From assembly GCF_963678635.1 (NCBI RefSeq), contig NC_087071.1, positions 28,305,325 to 28,369,324 of the forward strand: DNA of 64,000 nucleotides. Direction: 5' to 3'. Both the position numbers and the translations under genes were made by a program. Below the pieces are notes generated by a model. That model had not been told where the DNA came from, did not search any database, and saw only the letters and a program-made list of their open reading frames with translations. Shown one piece after another: positions 40,801 to 49,211 of this stretch; positions within the stretch are counted from its first letter, which is position 1; each line of letters starts with the position of its first letter. Origin of the DNA: Symsagittifera roscoffensis (lineage: Eukaryota > Xenacoelomorpha > Acoela > Convolutidae).

Positions 40801-43800
40801 TCTTTTGTTACTGACATTTTTTCACAATAACCTTGAAGCTTCCAGCAGAACACAAAATAGACCACATTTTTCTGCGCCATTTACATTTTTGCTGCTGTTG
40901 AAAACCAAAATTTATCTTCCATTCGGAAAATAAGACTTAACTGAACAGGAAAAAAATAAAAATTCAAACCGCGATGTGAAATTGAACCTGAACAATTTTG
41001 AAAACGTTTACTGAAAAAATGGCTATAAGACCTACACTTCTTTGAATGTTTTCAAGTTTTTGTCGTTAGTTGATGCTTCTTTGAACCAGCAATGATTTTT
41101 TTAATTGTTATGCGGAAAATTTAAGAAATTTTTTGAATTTTTAAAAATGAGGGTCAGGTGTGTGTAGAGGCTGACTTTGTGAAAACAATTGGAGGTCAGG
41201 CGCGGGCAGTAATTTACTTTTAAACAAAAAAAGCGGTCAACTGAATTTAGTAGAATATTCAGTTTACCAAGCGAAGATTTTCAAAAAAAAATTTTTCCAG
41301 CTCAACTCATTGTGCTCAATATTTTGTTTTCAACAGCAGTTGAAATCACAGAAAGAGAGCCTTGCTTGCAGCTCAGAGCTTCAACGCAGCTCATTATAAG
41401 GTAAACGAAGTAAATCCGGACCCCATCTGAATTTGATTATTTAAGGATACTTACAGACAGTACATAAAGAAATTAAGAATGAAAAAAAAAAACAGAAATG
41501 GACTCCTCTCCCTCTCTTTTCCCAACCATATTCTGCTTATTCCGGATCCATGCCGTGGGAAATAGATTGAGAAAAAGCCGGAGACAGTCAGCTGAGTTAA
41601 AATCGCTTTGCTGAATTTTTCCGACTTTCGTACCATTTTACGGTATCTATTTTCAGCTGAAGATTTTCATCGAAAAATTTAAAATTCTGCGAAATGGATT
41701 ATTATCACTAAGAGTGAATTTTTATTAAAATCATTATTAAATAAGTTATAAAAAAACAAAAATTACTATTCTTTAAACTTTTTGACTATGTTTAATTAAG
41801 AAGGGTGACTTTTTTCTCAGTATTTATCGCTCAGAAATTTTTTTCCAAGAAGGACTTGATTTCCTAATTTTTTTTCAGTAAACAGAAAAAGGTGTCGAAT
41901 TGCTCCTTCTTGCGTTATTCGAGAAAAAGCAAACATCATTGAATATGCTAGGATCTTAATAGCTTTGATTTACCGTCTCTTAAGTTTCATTACAAAAATT
42001 TAAGAATCAAAATGACGGAGACCTGAACACGCATCCTGCCTCGATTAAAAAAAATGTGTGCATCATACCTGACGAATTTTAAGCATTGTAGCAACGCGTT
42101 CCAACACTTACAGTTTCGCACAGGTATCTCTACAACTCCAGGTTTCATTCCTTCTCTGATTGGCAGAATAGTCACGTTCTGTGAAATGCACAAGTCCACA
42201 AAAACAAGAACACTTAGCGCTAAAACAAATAACTGTTAGCGTCCAAAAAAAAAGACAAGACATGATTCATCAAAAACATCCAACAAATCTTTATACAAGA
42301 TTTCAAGAAGTATTTTGATTTCGCATAAATATTTTGAGTGAAAGATGGCGACGATTTCAAAATATTACCCCTTGATATTGGCCTGACCGACTCTACTTCT
42401 TGATCATTCAGACGAATTGAGTAGTAATCATTACTGGATACATTGATGAAGTCATCGGGTGCTTCCCATTCCACAATTACCAAAGTAGGACTGCGGAAGT
42501 AGAAATTATAGGACAGGGGCTCACCACCGGAGCCTAAAAAGCAGACTGCTCATATTACCACGCAGCTTTAAGCTTACTCTAACTTTATATATCTTAATAT
42601 GGTAAAATTATTATTCCGTAAATTTTCATTTTATAACTCCAGGTCCTTTGTATTTTGGCAGTTTTATTGACTCACCCTTTGTTTGACACTCAATGTGATG
42701 AGTGCTGGCATGATTGTTGTACTCAATGTCTTGAGTTTCGTCACTTTGTGGACATGAAATTGGAACGAGTGTTCGCACAGAGCAAACAAACTCAGTTGCA
42801 ACAGGAAGATCCTGGACACTCGAGGAGTCGAAAGAAATGACATCATCATTTTGAGTTGCAACCGGAAGTCTGGTGGCAATTAGAGTCTCGCCATTGAGGG
42901 TCTTGATTATAATTTGATAAGCATGATGACTTACAGATCCACTAACTGGCTCCGTCCACGACAGTTGGATCGCAGTTCTAGTTGAATTGGTTTGCTGTAA
43001 GTTAAGTACCGGATCAGGACCTGGAATAAAATTGAAATCACAAAAATTGCAAAAAAAACTTAGCAAACAATTTTTCTAAAAGAACTTTATTCTTGCTTTT
43101 TCAGCTTGCATTCATTTTGCAAGATTTTTGCAAGATTTGCATTCAATTTGCATAAGTGAAGAAGACTCTTGTTCTAGAAAAAAATGTTTTCAAGAGTATT
43201 TTTTCTGGTTTTGGTATGCTTAATGCTTTTCACAGTTTCTGCTATTTTATAGCATATACTTCGCAAAATCTCACGGCTGAGATTTTTGGATAAAGTTTCC
43301 CCTTAAGGCGAAAGAAACATAGGAAACCTACTTGAATGCATGAAAAACCAATATTCTTAATGGTGAATTAATTTTGAAATGTAGAAATGTAGATTATAGT
43401 TTGAAAGAACGTGTAAATTATAAATTGAGACCAATAAAAAATTTTATTGGCATAAGGTAGAAAATTTGCAGTCCGTTGTTTGCGCGAAATGCATTTATCA
43501 TAAATCATCAGTGAAACTTCTGCAAATTTTGCAAGTTTGTCATTATGAAAATGACCAACGCAAAAAACTAAACTTTTAGTTATATAGAGATTCCCGTTAA
43601 ATTTTTTTTCAGGCTATTTAAAGAAAAAAAAAAACTTTCTAGCAAAGTTAAACTATCTTAAGCAATTCATACCTTCCATTCCTTACAAAAAAATGGAAGG
43701 TTTGCATTCCAAGTACACTATGGATGTTATTTGTTTCGCTGAACTCATTCATGTGAAATTCTATTAGAACCAATTTTCATTTTCACCAAAAAGAAAAATT

Positions 43801-46800
43801 GGTCATACTCGGTCCCAAACTAGGCAACTCAAATTCTGCTTGGTCACTTTTTGAGCACATTAAAGGTTAAATTTTTTGTTTAGCAGCATTTAAAATACAC
43901 AGCCTAATCACCAGAATAGTAACCACCGCAGTAGCGTAACAGGTTACGAGCTTGCCAACAGAGGTTAGATGTTTTTGGACATTTAGAGCCAGTCATTTCC
44001 GCGATGCGACAACGCGCGCGCAGCGCCACCAGTGGAAACCTCAAGCTAAGATATTCCCATTGATCAGTTGTTTCTTATACTAGAACGGCTGATTTTTTTT
44101 TGGTAAAGCTTGGTTGATTTTGTATTGTAAAACCCACCCTCAACCAATAGAAAAAATTTCCATTTTCCAAGAAGTATCCAGCGGGGACTATTTTCATGGG
44201 CGATGGACCGAAAGCGCGAAAGTTTTCAATCAATCAACTCCCTTTGAACTGTCCAAAACTGATTGAATTATCAATTAGTGCCGAGGGCTTGATTTGTAGC
44301 ATCAGAAGTTTGGTAATGTATTAAAAAAGTTTAAGAATAAATTCATTCCCATTTTTAACTTGTTTATAGACAAAAAAAAACAAAAAAAATAATGTGTATT
44401 TAATTTAATGCGGTTGTTTTGAGCATTTTAACGGACAACACGACAACTTAGATTTTAAAAAAAAACAAATTGCAAAAACTGGCTTTAATTATTGATCAAT
44501 AATTTGGGCCGATCATTTAGCCGCACAATGTCAATTACCATAATTTGATACAGGGGCAACTTAAGGGAAGGATGCCCCCACTCTGGGATTCGAACACCTC
44601 TTAAACAGAAGAGTCATATGGTACTAGTTAAAGCATCCACTTTCTGTCAATCAATCTTAAATATTTTCCAAAGGCACCTTTGGCGCCAATATATACTAAC
44701 TTTGAGAGAGAGAGCGCCCCTTAAAAAGTGCCTAAAATTGAGTTTTCAACCTGTTTTCTTATAAAATTTCTGAAAAAATCTGTTCTGGAAACACTCGGTA
44801 AAACCATTGGGTCGACCTAAGAAAATCGTCAAAACTGTGAAAAAATGTTCAAATCCTCATCCCTCCCGCCATTCAAAAAGTTCCTAGATCCGCCCCTGAT
44901 TTGATAACTACCATCCCTGATCTAAAAGAATCTCAGAAAATATTGAAGCTTTTTTTTCAATCAAAAAGTCTGGTTTTCGAAATCCCATTCTGAATTTTTC
45001 GCATTGCTTAATGTTTAGTCATCATGACCGGCACGAAGAAATAACTGTTTTTTTTTGTGAAAATCTGTTAAGTTTTTTTCTTTTTACCTGAGGCTAAATA
45101 GTCTGAAAAATGTTTGACTTACGAGAGCAGTACTGAATGGAGGCAATTTCATGGGAATTAAGCTGACCACATCCAGAAATGAAGCTCTGGATTTGAATTG
45201 AGAAAACGCCAGCGGGAGGAAACTGCAGAGCTATAGTGCCATCAGCTGGCACGTTTACTTGCTCAAATTGAAAAAAGGAGATTTCTGGAATAATTGATAT
45301 GATCCTGAACCCGTCTATCCTTCCTTCAATGGGTTTGACATCAGAGGTTGAGGGTGCACCAAATAGAACGTGATCAGTTTCTGGCCGCAATGACACAAAG
45401 GATATATCTACTCCTCGGGGAACTAAAATTGAAAAATAATGAAACGGTAAATTAAGTTAACCCTTAAAAAAATCGAGATAGGCTTATCAACTCGTAGTCA
45501 TTGGGGCGCTAATTTTTCAGTGTCGATTAACATTAACTTAAATTTATTCAAGGCATGTCAGGTCAGTGATGTGCATTTAAATAATCCTTTTAAAGGATAT
45601 TTAAAGGATCCTTTAATTTTTATGCCCTTTTTATACCAATCCTTTAAAAGGATTTCATTTAAATGATCCTCTAAAAATTACAACTTATTTAAAGGATTAG
45701 TCGCTTGCCTTGCGTCATAGAGCCAGTCTTTGTGCTTGCTTCTTATTGGTTGGCGGTTTATGTTGGTTGGTTTCTTATGTGTTTGCATAGATATACAGAA
45801 TATCATGCACGTAATTACGTTATGAACTAGAATGTAATTGGATGTTACGCTCTTTCAACTATTACAATGTTGGAGGAATGTTATGCACGTTGAATTGAAT
45901 GTAACATTGTTTTAACTTACCTTTGCATCAATAAAGTACTTAATTACGTGAACTAAATAAACAATTAGTTATGGGAAGAAAGTCGTTTGCCACTCGACCA
46001 TTTCTAGAGCAGCATTTCGAGTATTTAAAAGGTGATAAATGCTACAAATGCACTGTTTGTCCCAAGAAATTATCAGGAATTGTTAAAACAAACTTCACAA
46101 ACAGTGCAAAGGATCATCTGAAGAGGTTACATTCGGATCTTTATTTACACTTCTTAGAGTCAAGTGGCCCTGCAAATCAAATGAGATTATCAACCAACAA
46201 TTCTGTTGTTACTGAGAGGGAAAGAAAACGTCGTAAAGTATCCTTTGCATTTGCTTCAACGCCCTTACCAATGAATTTGTTCCGGAATCCTGTTCAAAGG
46301 TCTTTCCTCCAGGCTCTTATAGAATACCAGTCTATTCCTAACTCCAGATCAATCGAAAATGACATACAATCGATTGCTAGCGAAAACCTTTCAAGAATTA
46401 AGGGAGCGAACTATTTTGGAATACAACTTGATCATTGGAGCGACGTTCGTGGTGAACAGTGTTTACTCGTTACCGTATCAACAATTGATCTAAATTGGAC
46501 ACAAATACTTCAAGTTCTTGAATTTATGGTGGTTGACAGTACTAGATCTGATATAACTGTGCAAGAAATACACCGTGTCTTGAAAACTGGATGAAGCCAA
46601 AAGAAACAGAAAGCGTCCTTTTCATCTTCTAGACTCTCTGGCGGTAGAAGACATGGCTAAAATTCTTACAAACGTGCAAAAACTTGGTCGTATACTGGAA
46701 AGTGAATGTCCGTATGCAGATTTGGTGATACCTACTATCAGAACCTTGTCAAACATTCTTGACAAATGGAGCCGTGAAGGAAGAATCCATCAAGAAGCAA

Positions 46801-48636
46801 GAAATTTCTGTGCAAGATTGTACACGACACTTTCCCACATACGACGATTTGGTGATTTCTCTACTGTATTTTGTGCGGCAACCTTGCTGAGTCCAAGTAA
46901 AGACAAAAGATCAGCACTGATGCCTTCTGAAGAAGAAAGAGCAAAGTTGTACCTAGAAGAAATGGGCCGAAGTTTGACGACTGAGGAACCCCACATTTTA
47001 CAAGCTACAGTAGCCGAAAGTGAAACAATTGAACTTATTGACGATCCTATTGAAGACATATTTAAAAAAAATGTCGTGTGTCCCGAGAAACAGCACCCCA
47101 CGTCTCTGTGTACGACATTCAATAAAGAATTTTCTGATTTTCTTGCTATCGATGAGGACATTTTGGCATTTGACTTCTTCAAACGAGAAAACAAACGTTT
47201 TCCAAGGTTGTCGAAAGTAGCAAAAACTATTTTATCTGTAATACCCTCGCCTGCATTAGCGGAAAGAATGTTTTCTAAAGCTCAGAGTCTGACGGAATGC
47301 AGAAGAAATCGTCTAAAAACTGAGAACTTGAAACTTCGATTACAATGTTTACTGTAATGTAATCATTTAAAAGATCCTTTCAATAAAATTGTTATCCTTT
47401 TAATTTTTATTTTCCTTTAAAAACTGTTTAGATGCACATCACTGTGTCAGGTATGAAAAAACGTGCCAATTAGGTTCAATATTCTATCTAATATTGAATG
47501 CTCAAACTGTTTCGGTAATCGGTCAACGAATCTGAACCTTATTTGAATTCACCTAAAATTGCTCATTTTGACGCCTAATTTTTTTTATTTGAGCTGGTAT
47601 AAAGCCATATCAAAAATCCAAATAACCTAAAACTACCATTTTTTGACCAGTTGAATTGCTCAAGGTCACGAGTATTGCCAACAATGTGGCATTATTTAGA
47701 TTTAACTGAACTAAACAGTAAAAAATTGACTCATTTGACTCATATTTATAGTGACTGCCAAATTGTAGACAAAATCGGCGACTTTGAGCAATTTAATCAG
47801 TCAAAAACTATTGCATTTTAGTTGAATAAGTTTTTTGAACAGCGTTTTTTTGTGAGTAGAAATCAGTGAGCAGCTAAAATTCGATGTCAAAATGAGCAGT
47901 TTTAGGTTCATTAACTTCGTTCAGATTTGTTGACCGAAAAGGATTTTGCCAACAATTTGGAATTAACTATGAATCAAAAACTCAACCGGTGCACAGGGCA
48001 TTGCTGGCTGAAGTCCATTCACTAGTCTGCTTCACATCATTTGACCTTGGGTTAGCATGACACTCGGCCGTATATCTCAGTTTGTACGTGCAGCCAGGAA
48101 CCAAATCTCCAACGGTCACCTCTCCAGAGTAAGAATTTATGGTACGTCTTACTTCTGGACAGTCTTGGCTAACTACTTGGATTGAAATTGAGTCAAAGTT
48201 CACCCCAAATCCAGTTAGAGTCAGCTCGCTTGAAGTTGCTTTTACAAGTTGAACGGTGTTGATGGGTACTTCTGGCTCTGAAAACATAACTTTTTTATTT
48301 GTTCAACTTAAAACCAGTTTAAAACAATTATGGTCGACCGTGATCAAAAAAGAGCAAATCTTATGATTGAAATATATTGCCTTTCTTCATTCTCACCAGT
48401 GCAAACTGTCTGTATATATTCGACATTGTTTGAAGTCAAGAAAGATCCGTCTGGCAGTTGACATTTCGCAGCGTATAAAATCCTGTATTCACAGCCATTT
48501 TCCAGATGTTCCAGTGATGGGAACGAATTTTGAGTGTAAATCAGTGTCTGAGCTCCTCCTTGACACTTGGTAGGGATAGCAGTTATGTTGTAGTCAACTG
48601 TGTTCGATTCCTGCCAGTTGACATCATTCACCGGGT
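19701..48636 (-). CDS. Large FN3-array single-pass receptor with FN2-like module (5' partial, 23 exons)
   Basis: Twenty-three minus-strand exons join in consistent phase: 4238 nt in total, which equals 2 nt plus 1412 codons including the stop. In order they encode four single-exon FN3-like modules, a two-exon module, two 8-residue micro-exons, a Cys-rich FN2-like module, then eight more FN3-like modules (some split in two), a transmembrane helix and a tail of about 57 residues. Typical FN3 marks are visible: PxPVxNL starts, Trp in strand B (IQLSW, VRLFW, LSVSW) and L-x-P-G-x-x-Y before strand F. FN3 arrays of this length occur in R3-type receptor phosphatases and sidekick-like adhesion proteins. 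Here, however, the tail ends at 19701 with no phosphatase or kinase domain. It is probably an adhesion or recognition receptor; ligand and partners are unknown. The 5' exons lie beyond the window, right of the LTR element. Confidence 0.85.
19828..23069 (-). other. Last intron of the FN3 gene
   Basis: It contains a C run of about 23 bases at 20500-20522, a partly repeated AAGCTTACTGATA block (20754 and 21640) and a retroposon-like 3' tail at 22282-22376. No exon was recognised in it. Confidence 0.5.
22282..22376 (+). mobile_element. Possible 3' end of a non-LTR retroposon
   Basis: A GC-richer block (GGGCGAAGCCTTGAATG ... ATATGGAGCAATGATAAC) ends in a TAAAATAAAATAAAA tail. That is a common 3' terminus of LINE or SINE copies. 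The upstream extent is uncertain, perhaps from about 21620. Confidence 0.35.
23070..23196 (-). CDS. FN3 gene transmembrane exon
   Basis: Phase 1 in, phase 2 out, donor GTAAGT. An acidic stalk DETDEKS leads into a 25-residue hydrophobic helix (LVIIIIVAASVAFLTLIGFA), then positively charged LRIIRSHQK on the cytoplasmic side. Confidence 0.9.
24398..24602 (-). CDS. FN3 gene exon: second half of the membrane-proximal FN3 module
   Basis: Acceptor ATTCAG, donor GTGAGA, phase 0 to 1. It contains the strand E-F signature LSELTPNTNYTIEI. Confidence 0.88.
24783..24892 (-). CDS. FN3 gene exon: first half of the membrane-proximal FN3 module
   Basis: Acceptor TTTTCAG, donor AAA|GTTAGT, phase 1 to 0. It codes DITFHLYSNVSCQSEQC and onward; the phase matches the exon at 24398-24602. 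Confidence 0.75.
25292..25439 (-). CDS. FN3 gene exon: second half of an FN3 module
   Basis: Acceptor GTTTAG, donor GTACTG, phase 0 to 1. It reads LGVGMKCLQYIHNYTDD and ends FKIVPNE, a typical strand F to G region. Confidence 0.8.
25851..26601. mobile_element. AT-rich fold-back element, 751 bp
   Basis: The ends GCACCGTGCGCCCATGGA and the reverse complement of CCGTGGGCGGTCGGTGC match except for a few bases. The interior is dominated by variants of the palindrome TATAATCGATTATA. No ORF is present. The target duplication is unclear. Confidence 0.6.
26653..26837 (-). CDS. FN3 gene exon: first half of an FN3 module
   Basis: Acceptor TTTTTAG, phase 1; donor GAG|GTGCCT, phase 0. It contains SKDSDHICLLWEI, the B-strand Trp region. 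The right half of the AT-rich element abuts the donor side. Confidence 0.7.
27526..27849 (-). CDS. FN3 gene exon: complete FN3 module
   Basis: Acceptor TTTTTACAG, donor ACAG|GTAAGT, phase 1 to 1, 108 residues. It starts APIAPKNLSVNL and ends SRDVITG. It contains a proline-led strand A and the strand F YSVKVRSLS. Confidence 0.9.
28040..28436. mobile_element. hAT-type MITE, eroded left end
   Basis: The right end CCTAGATCCGCCCCTG and the interior (AAGGCGCCTTAGGCGCC, CGCGCCGAAAAAACGC) match the element at 6192-6607. The left terminus has been replaced by a G run, so no target duplication can be read. Confidence 0.7.
28864..28991 (-). CDS. FN3 gene exon: second half of an FN3 module, GC donor
   Basis: Acceptor ATTTTAG, phase 2 in, phase 1 out. 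It contains ATDLVPGTEYTVSVFAVAD, a textbook FN3 strand E-F. The only phase-correct donor is ACAG|GCAAGT, a GC-type donor. Confidence 0.82.
28992..29506 (-). other. FN3 gene intron
   Basis: It separates the two halves of one FN3 module (phase 2). Nothing else is recognised in it. Confidence 0.6.
29507..29651 (-). CDS. FN3 gene exon: first half of an FN3 module
   Basis: Acceptor TTTTTTCAG, phase 1; donor AAAAT|GTTAGT, phase 2. It contains EETSLSVSWLPPSVGYFD. Confidence 0.85.
30396..30587. mobile_element. Small MITE, TIR CGAGGCCAAACTGTGC, 192 bp
   Basis: This is an inverted copy of the family at 6748-6938. It shares the terminal repeats plus TTTAAACATGTTAAA and GTCGGAACGATC inside. TA follows the right end; the left flank is TT. 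Confidence 0.65.
31070..31925. mobile_element. AT-rich fold-back region related to 25851-26601
   Basis: Many variants of ATAATCGATTATAAT lie between GC-richer edges (CCTCCCCGCATCC on the left, ACGGAGTGCGGG on the right) that are weak inverted matches. The ends are imprecise. Confidence 0.45.
32265..32498 (-). CDS. FN3 gene exon: FN3-like module, GC donor
   Basis: Acceptor TTTTTAG, phase 1 to 1, 78 residues (starts NDLKLMIKGQETLIK). The frame reaches a stop without any phase-correct GT. AAG|GCAAGA is the consistent donor and joins to APYPVEQLDV in the next exon. Confidence 0.75.
32846..33079 (-). CDS. FN3 gene exon with an in-frame 33-bp duplication
   Basis: Acceptor AATTTAG, donor GTGAGA, phase 1 to 1, 78 residues. 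The module has a tandem duplication of 11 residues: TAEGRGV occurs twice, separated by KIRR. Confidence 0.8.
33296..33637 (-). CDS. FN3 gene exon: complete FN3-like module
   Basis: Acceptor TTTTCAG, donor ATTG|GTAATA, phase 1 to 1, 114 residues. It starts ANLDGNLATTKITSVSATL and ends TLTSCAPI. Several cysteines suggest an extra disulphide. Confidence 0.82.
33638..34060 (-). other. FN3 gene intron
   Basis: GTTAGT to TTTTCAG. Nothing else is recognised. Confidence 0.6.
34061..34165 (-). CDS. FN3 gene exon: second half of an FN3 module
   Basis: Acceptor ATTTCAG, donor ATGT|GTTAGT, phase 1 to 1. It contains SLIPGEMYEVEVYMYSF. Confidence 0.82.
34166..35657 (-). other. FN3 gene intron with a fold-back element
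   Basis: It splits one FN3 module. It contains the inverted-repeat element at 35277-35560. Confidence 0.6.
35277..35560. mobile_element. Fold-back inverted-repeat element, ~280 bp
   Basis: The arms pair over about 100 bp with gaps. TCGCTTGA pairs with TCAAGCGA at the outside. Inside, ATTGGCTGACAA pairs with TTGTCAGCCAAT, and GAAGAGTGAAA with TTTCACTCTTC. No ORF is present and the target duplication was not resolved. Confidence 0.65.
35658..35807 (-). CDS. FN3 gene exon: first half of an FN3 module
   Basis: Acceptor ACTTTTAG, donor ACAG|GTAGTC, phase 1 to 1. It starts KPSAPELGPISF and contains GKSVRLFWTVSSNLYDYFE, a clear FN3 strand B-C. Confidence 0.85.
35808..39898 (-). other. Large FN3 gene intron, no further gene seen
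   Basis: GTTAGT to ACTTTTAG, about 4.1 kb. It includes a short tandem duplication of TTCAAAACAGAAGTTGAG (about 36337-36376). No exon is recognised on either strand. Confidence 0.5.
39899..40075 (-). CDS. FN3 gene exon: Cys-rich fibronectin type II-like module
   Basis: Acceptor GTATTTAG, donor TGCA|GTTAGT, phase 1 to 1, 59 residues with seven cysteines. The core reads CRIPFEHNGRKYNTC followed by ten residues and another Cys (C-x13-C-x10-C). That equals the first three cysteines of FN2 modules, including the PF and G-x-x-Y marks. The Trp before the third Cys is Gln here, and the final spacing differs. It may therefore be a derived FN2 module or a kringle-like convergence. Confidence 0.7.
40189..40212 (-). 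CDS. FN3 gene 24-nt micro-exon
   Basis: Acceptor TTTTCAG, donor GTGAGC, phase 1 to 1. It codes about eight residues (QQRYAVM and joins). It fits in phase between the neighbouring micro-exon and the FN2-like exon, where it completes a Glu. Confidence 0.6.
40294..40317 (-). CDS. FN3 gene 24-nt micro-exon
   Basis: Acceptor GTTTCAG, phase 1. The donor is either AAAC|GTGATT (24 nt) or TTGG|GTTCGT (33 nt, exon from 40285). It codes ENEEFIK. It is needed because the upstream exon ends with a T that makes a stop with the other nearby acceptors but TGG (Trp) with this one. Confidence 0.55.
40318..42111 (-). other. FN3 gene intron
   Basis: GTAAGT to TTTCAG. No exon or transposon is recognised. Confidence 0.5.
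42112..42219 (-). CDS. FN3 gene exon: second half of an FN3 module
   Basis: Acceptor TTTTAG, donor AACT|GTAAGT, phase 1 to 1, 36 residues (ALSVLVFVDLCISQNVTI... EIPVRN). Confidence 0.72.
42369..42533 (-). CDS. FN3 gene exon: first half of an FN3 module
   Basis: Acceptor CTTTTTAG, donor AGGG|GTAATA, phase 1 to 1, 55 residues. It contains TLVIVEWEAPDDF, a typical strand B Trp region. Confidence 0.82.
42676..43020 (-). CDS. FN3 gene exon: complete FN3 module
   Basis: Acceptor TTATTCCAG, donor GTGAGT, phase 1 to 1, 115 residues. It starts PDPVLNLQQTNSTRTAIQLS, then WTEPVSGSVSHHAYQI. It is the clearest FN3 module in the window. Confidence 0.92.
43021..45122 (-). other. FN3 gene intron with a hAT-type MITE
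   Basis: GTAAGT to TTCCAG. It contains the 348-bp MITE at 44551-44898; no exon is seen. Confidence 0.55.
44551..44898. mobile_element. hAT-type MITE, 348 bp
   Basis: The ends CAGGGGCAACTTAAGG and CCTAGATCCGCCCCTG are bounded by a perfect 8-bp duplication ATTTGATA (44543-44550 and 44899-44906). It is related to the copy at 6192 but shows internal loss. Confidence 0.88.
45123..45422 (-). CDS. FN3 gene exon: complete FN3-like module
   Basis: Acceptor CAATTTTAG, donor GTAAGT, phase 1 to 1, 100 residues. It starts PRGVDISFVSLRPETDHV and ends near IQYCSR. Confidence 0.85.
45557..45564. repeat. 8-bp target-site duplication TGTCAGGT (left)
   Basis: It is identical to 47445-47452 on the other side of the hAT element. 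Confidence 0.93.
45565..47444 (+). mobile_element. Internally deleted hAT transposon, 1880 bp
   Basis: The ends CAGTGATGTGCAT and ATGCACATCACTG form perfect 13-bp inverted repeats inside TGTCAGGT duplications. Many AAAGGAT / ATCCTTT words lie just inside both ends and are likely transposase-binding sites. It sits in an FN3-gene intron, on the opposite strand to the gene. The coding region has lost its middle. Confidence 0.95.
45971..47357 (+). pseudogene. hAT transposase, broken (internal deletion and frame change)
   Basis: The first part (45971-46594, 207 codons) has a BED-type zinc finger (CYKCTVCPKK, then HLKRLH) and the start of the RNase H-like core with LDHWSD, where the first catalytic Asp lies. 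The second part (46653-47357, another frame) has the C-terminal hAT dimerisation region ending PSPALAERMFSKAQSL and RRNRLKTENL. About 440 codons remain, whereas complete hAT transposases usually have 600 or more. The segment holding the second catalytic Asp and the insertion domain is missing. It cannot be active by itself. Confidence 0.92.
47445..47452. repeat. 8-bp target-site duplication TGTCAGGT (right)
   Basis: It matches 45557-45564. Confidence 0.93.
47987..48277 (-). CDS. FN3 gene exon: FN3-like module
   Basis: Acceptor GTTTTCAG, donor ACCG|GTTGAG, phase 1 to 1, 97 residues. It starts EPEVPINTVQLVKATS and has VGDLVPGCTYKLRYTAEC, an FN3 strand E-F with extra cysteines. Confidence 0.82.
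48397..48636 (-). CDS. FN3 gene exon: FN3-like module, first exon in the window
   Basis: Acceptor TTGTTTCAAG, donor ACTG|GTGAGA, phase 1 to 1, 80 residues. LEHLENGCEYRILYAAKC resembles the next module. The LTR element starts 77 bp beyond its acceptor side. Its upstream partner exon is outside the window. Confidence 0.8.
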
Positions 48637-48709
48637 CTTGAAACAAGTTTCTCATTTTATGCAAGATTTTCGACCTTTTCAAGATCAATTTTGTGTTGTG
48701 GGAATCAAG

Positions 48710-48713
48710 AATA
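48710..48713. repeat. 4-bp target-site duplication AATA (left)
   Basis: It matches AATA at 63417-63420, directly after the 3' LTR. Four-base duplications are usual for Ty3/gypsy errantivirus-like elements. Confidence 0.8.
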
Positions 48714-49123
48714 TGAAACCTGATCTAAACTATATTTTATGATTGGATAAATTAAATGTTTTACCAATGTAAAGTATTTAATATTAACCAATCATGATCC
48801 ATCTAACTAACAACCCACTTATTTGTAAGTGCTGAAGTTACTTGTAATTTCAGCACCAGAGAGATTTGAATTTAACTTAGAAATTAGTTGGACTCTCCCG
48901 AGCACTTCAGCAGCCGCAATAAACCAGTATACCCTAGATCTATTGAGCCTAGCAGAGACTAGTTAAACAACCTGAGACTAGATAGTATAAGAGTAAGATT
49001 AGGATCGGTATTAGACTAAGAAGTTGCACGAATCTATCCGGCCGAAAATAAGATAGCGTGACGAGCAGACGGTGTACCCTATCCGAAATTACTCTATGAG
49101 TTATACACTTCGGTCATAACTCA
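48714..49123 (+). repeat. 5' LTR, 410 bp
   Basis: Starts TGAAACC and ends AACTCA. It is identical by eye to 63007-63416. It contains AATAAA at 48918-48923 and a perfect 8-bp hairpin GTGCTGAA / TTCAGCAC (48829-48856), of which a further copy of one arm (GCACTTCAGC) follows near 48902. Confidence 0.95.
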
Positions 49124-49125
49124 TC

Positions 49126-49143
49126 TGGTGCGACCATAAGTCT
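49126..49143 (+). promoter_or_regulatory. Putative primer-binding site
   Basis: TGGTGCGACCATAAGTCT begins two bases after the LTR with the TGG that pairs with a tRNA CCA end. I could not assign the tRNA. Confidence 0.55.
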
Positions 49144-49211
49144 CGAACAAGACCTTACTAGATTAGAATTAACCAAAATTAGATTAGAAATTAGACAAAA
49201 ACATTTACAAA

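Noticed and set aside
40315..42112. Direct joining of exon 42112-42219 to the FN2-like exon or to 35658-35807
   Set aside because: Either join makes a TAA at the junction. The chain through the two micro-exons removes the stop and keeps phase.
46790..47194. 134-codon minus-strand frame within the hAT element
   Set aside because: It is a shadow of the transposase C-terminal region, which has clear family motifs on the plus strand.
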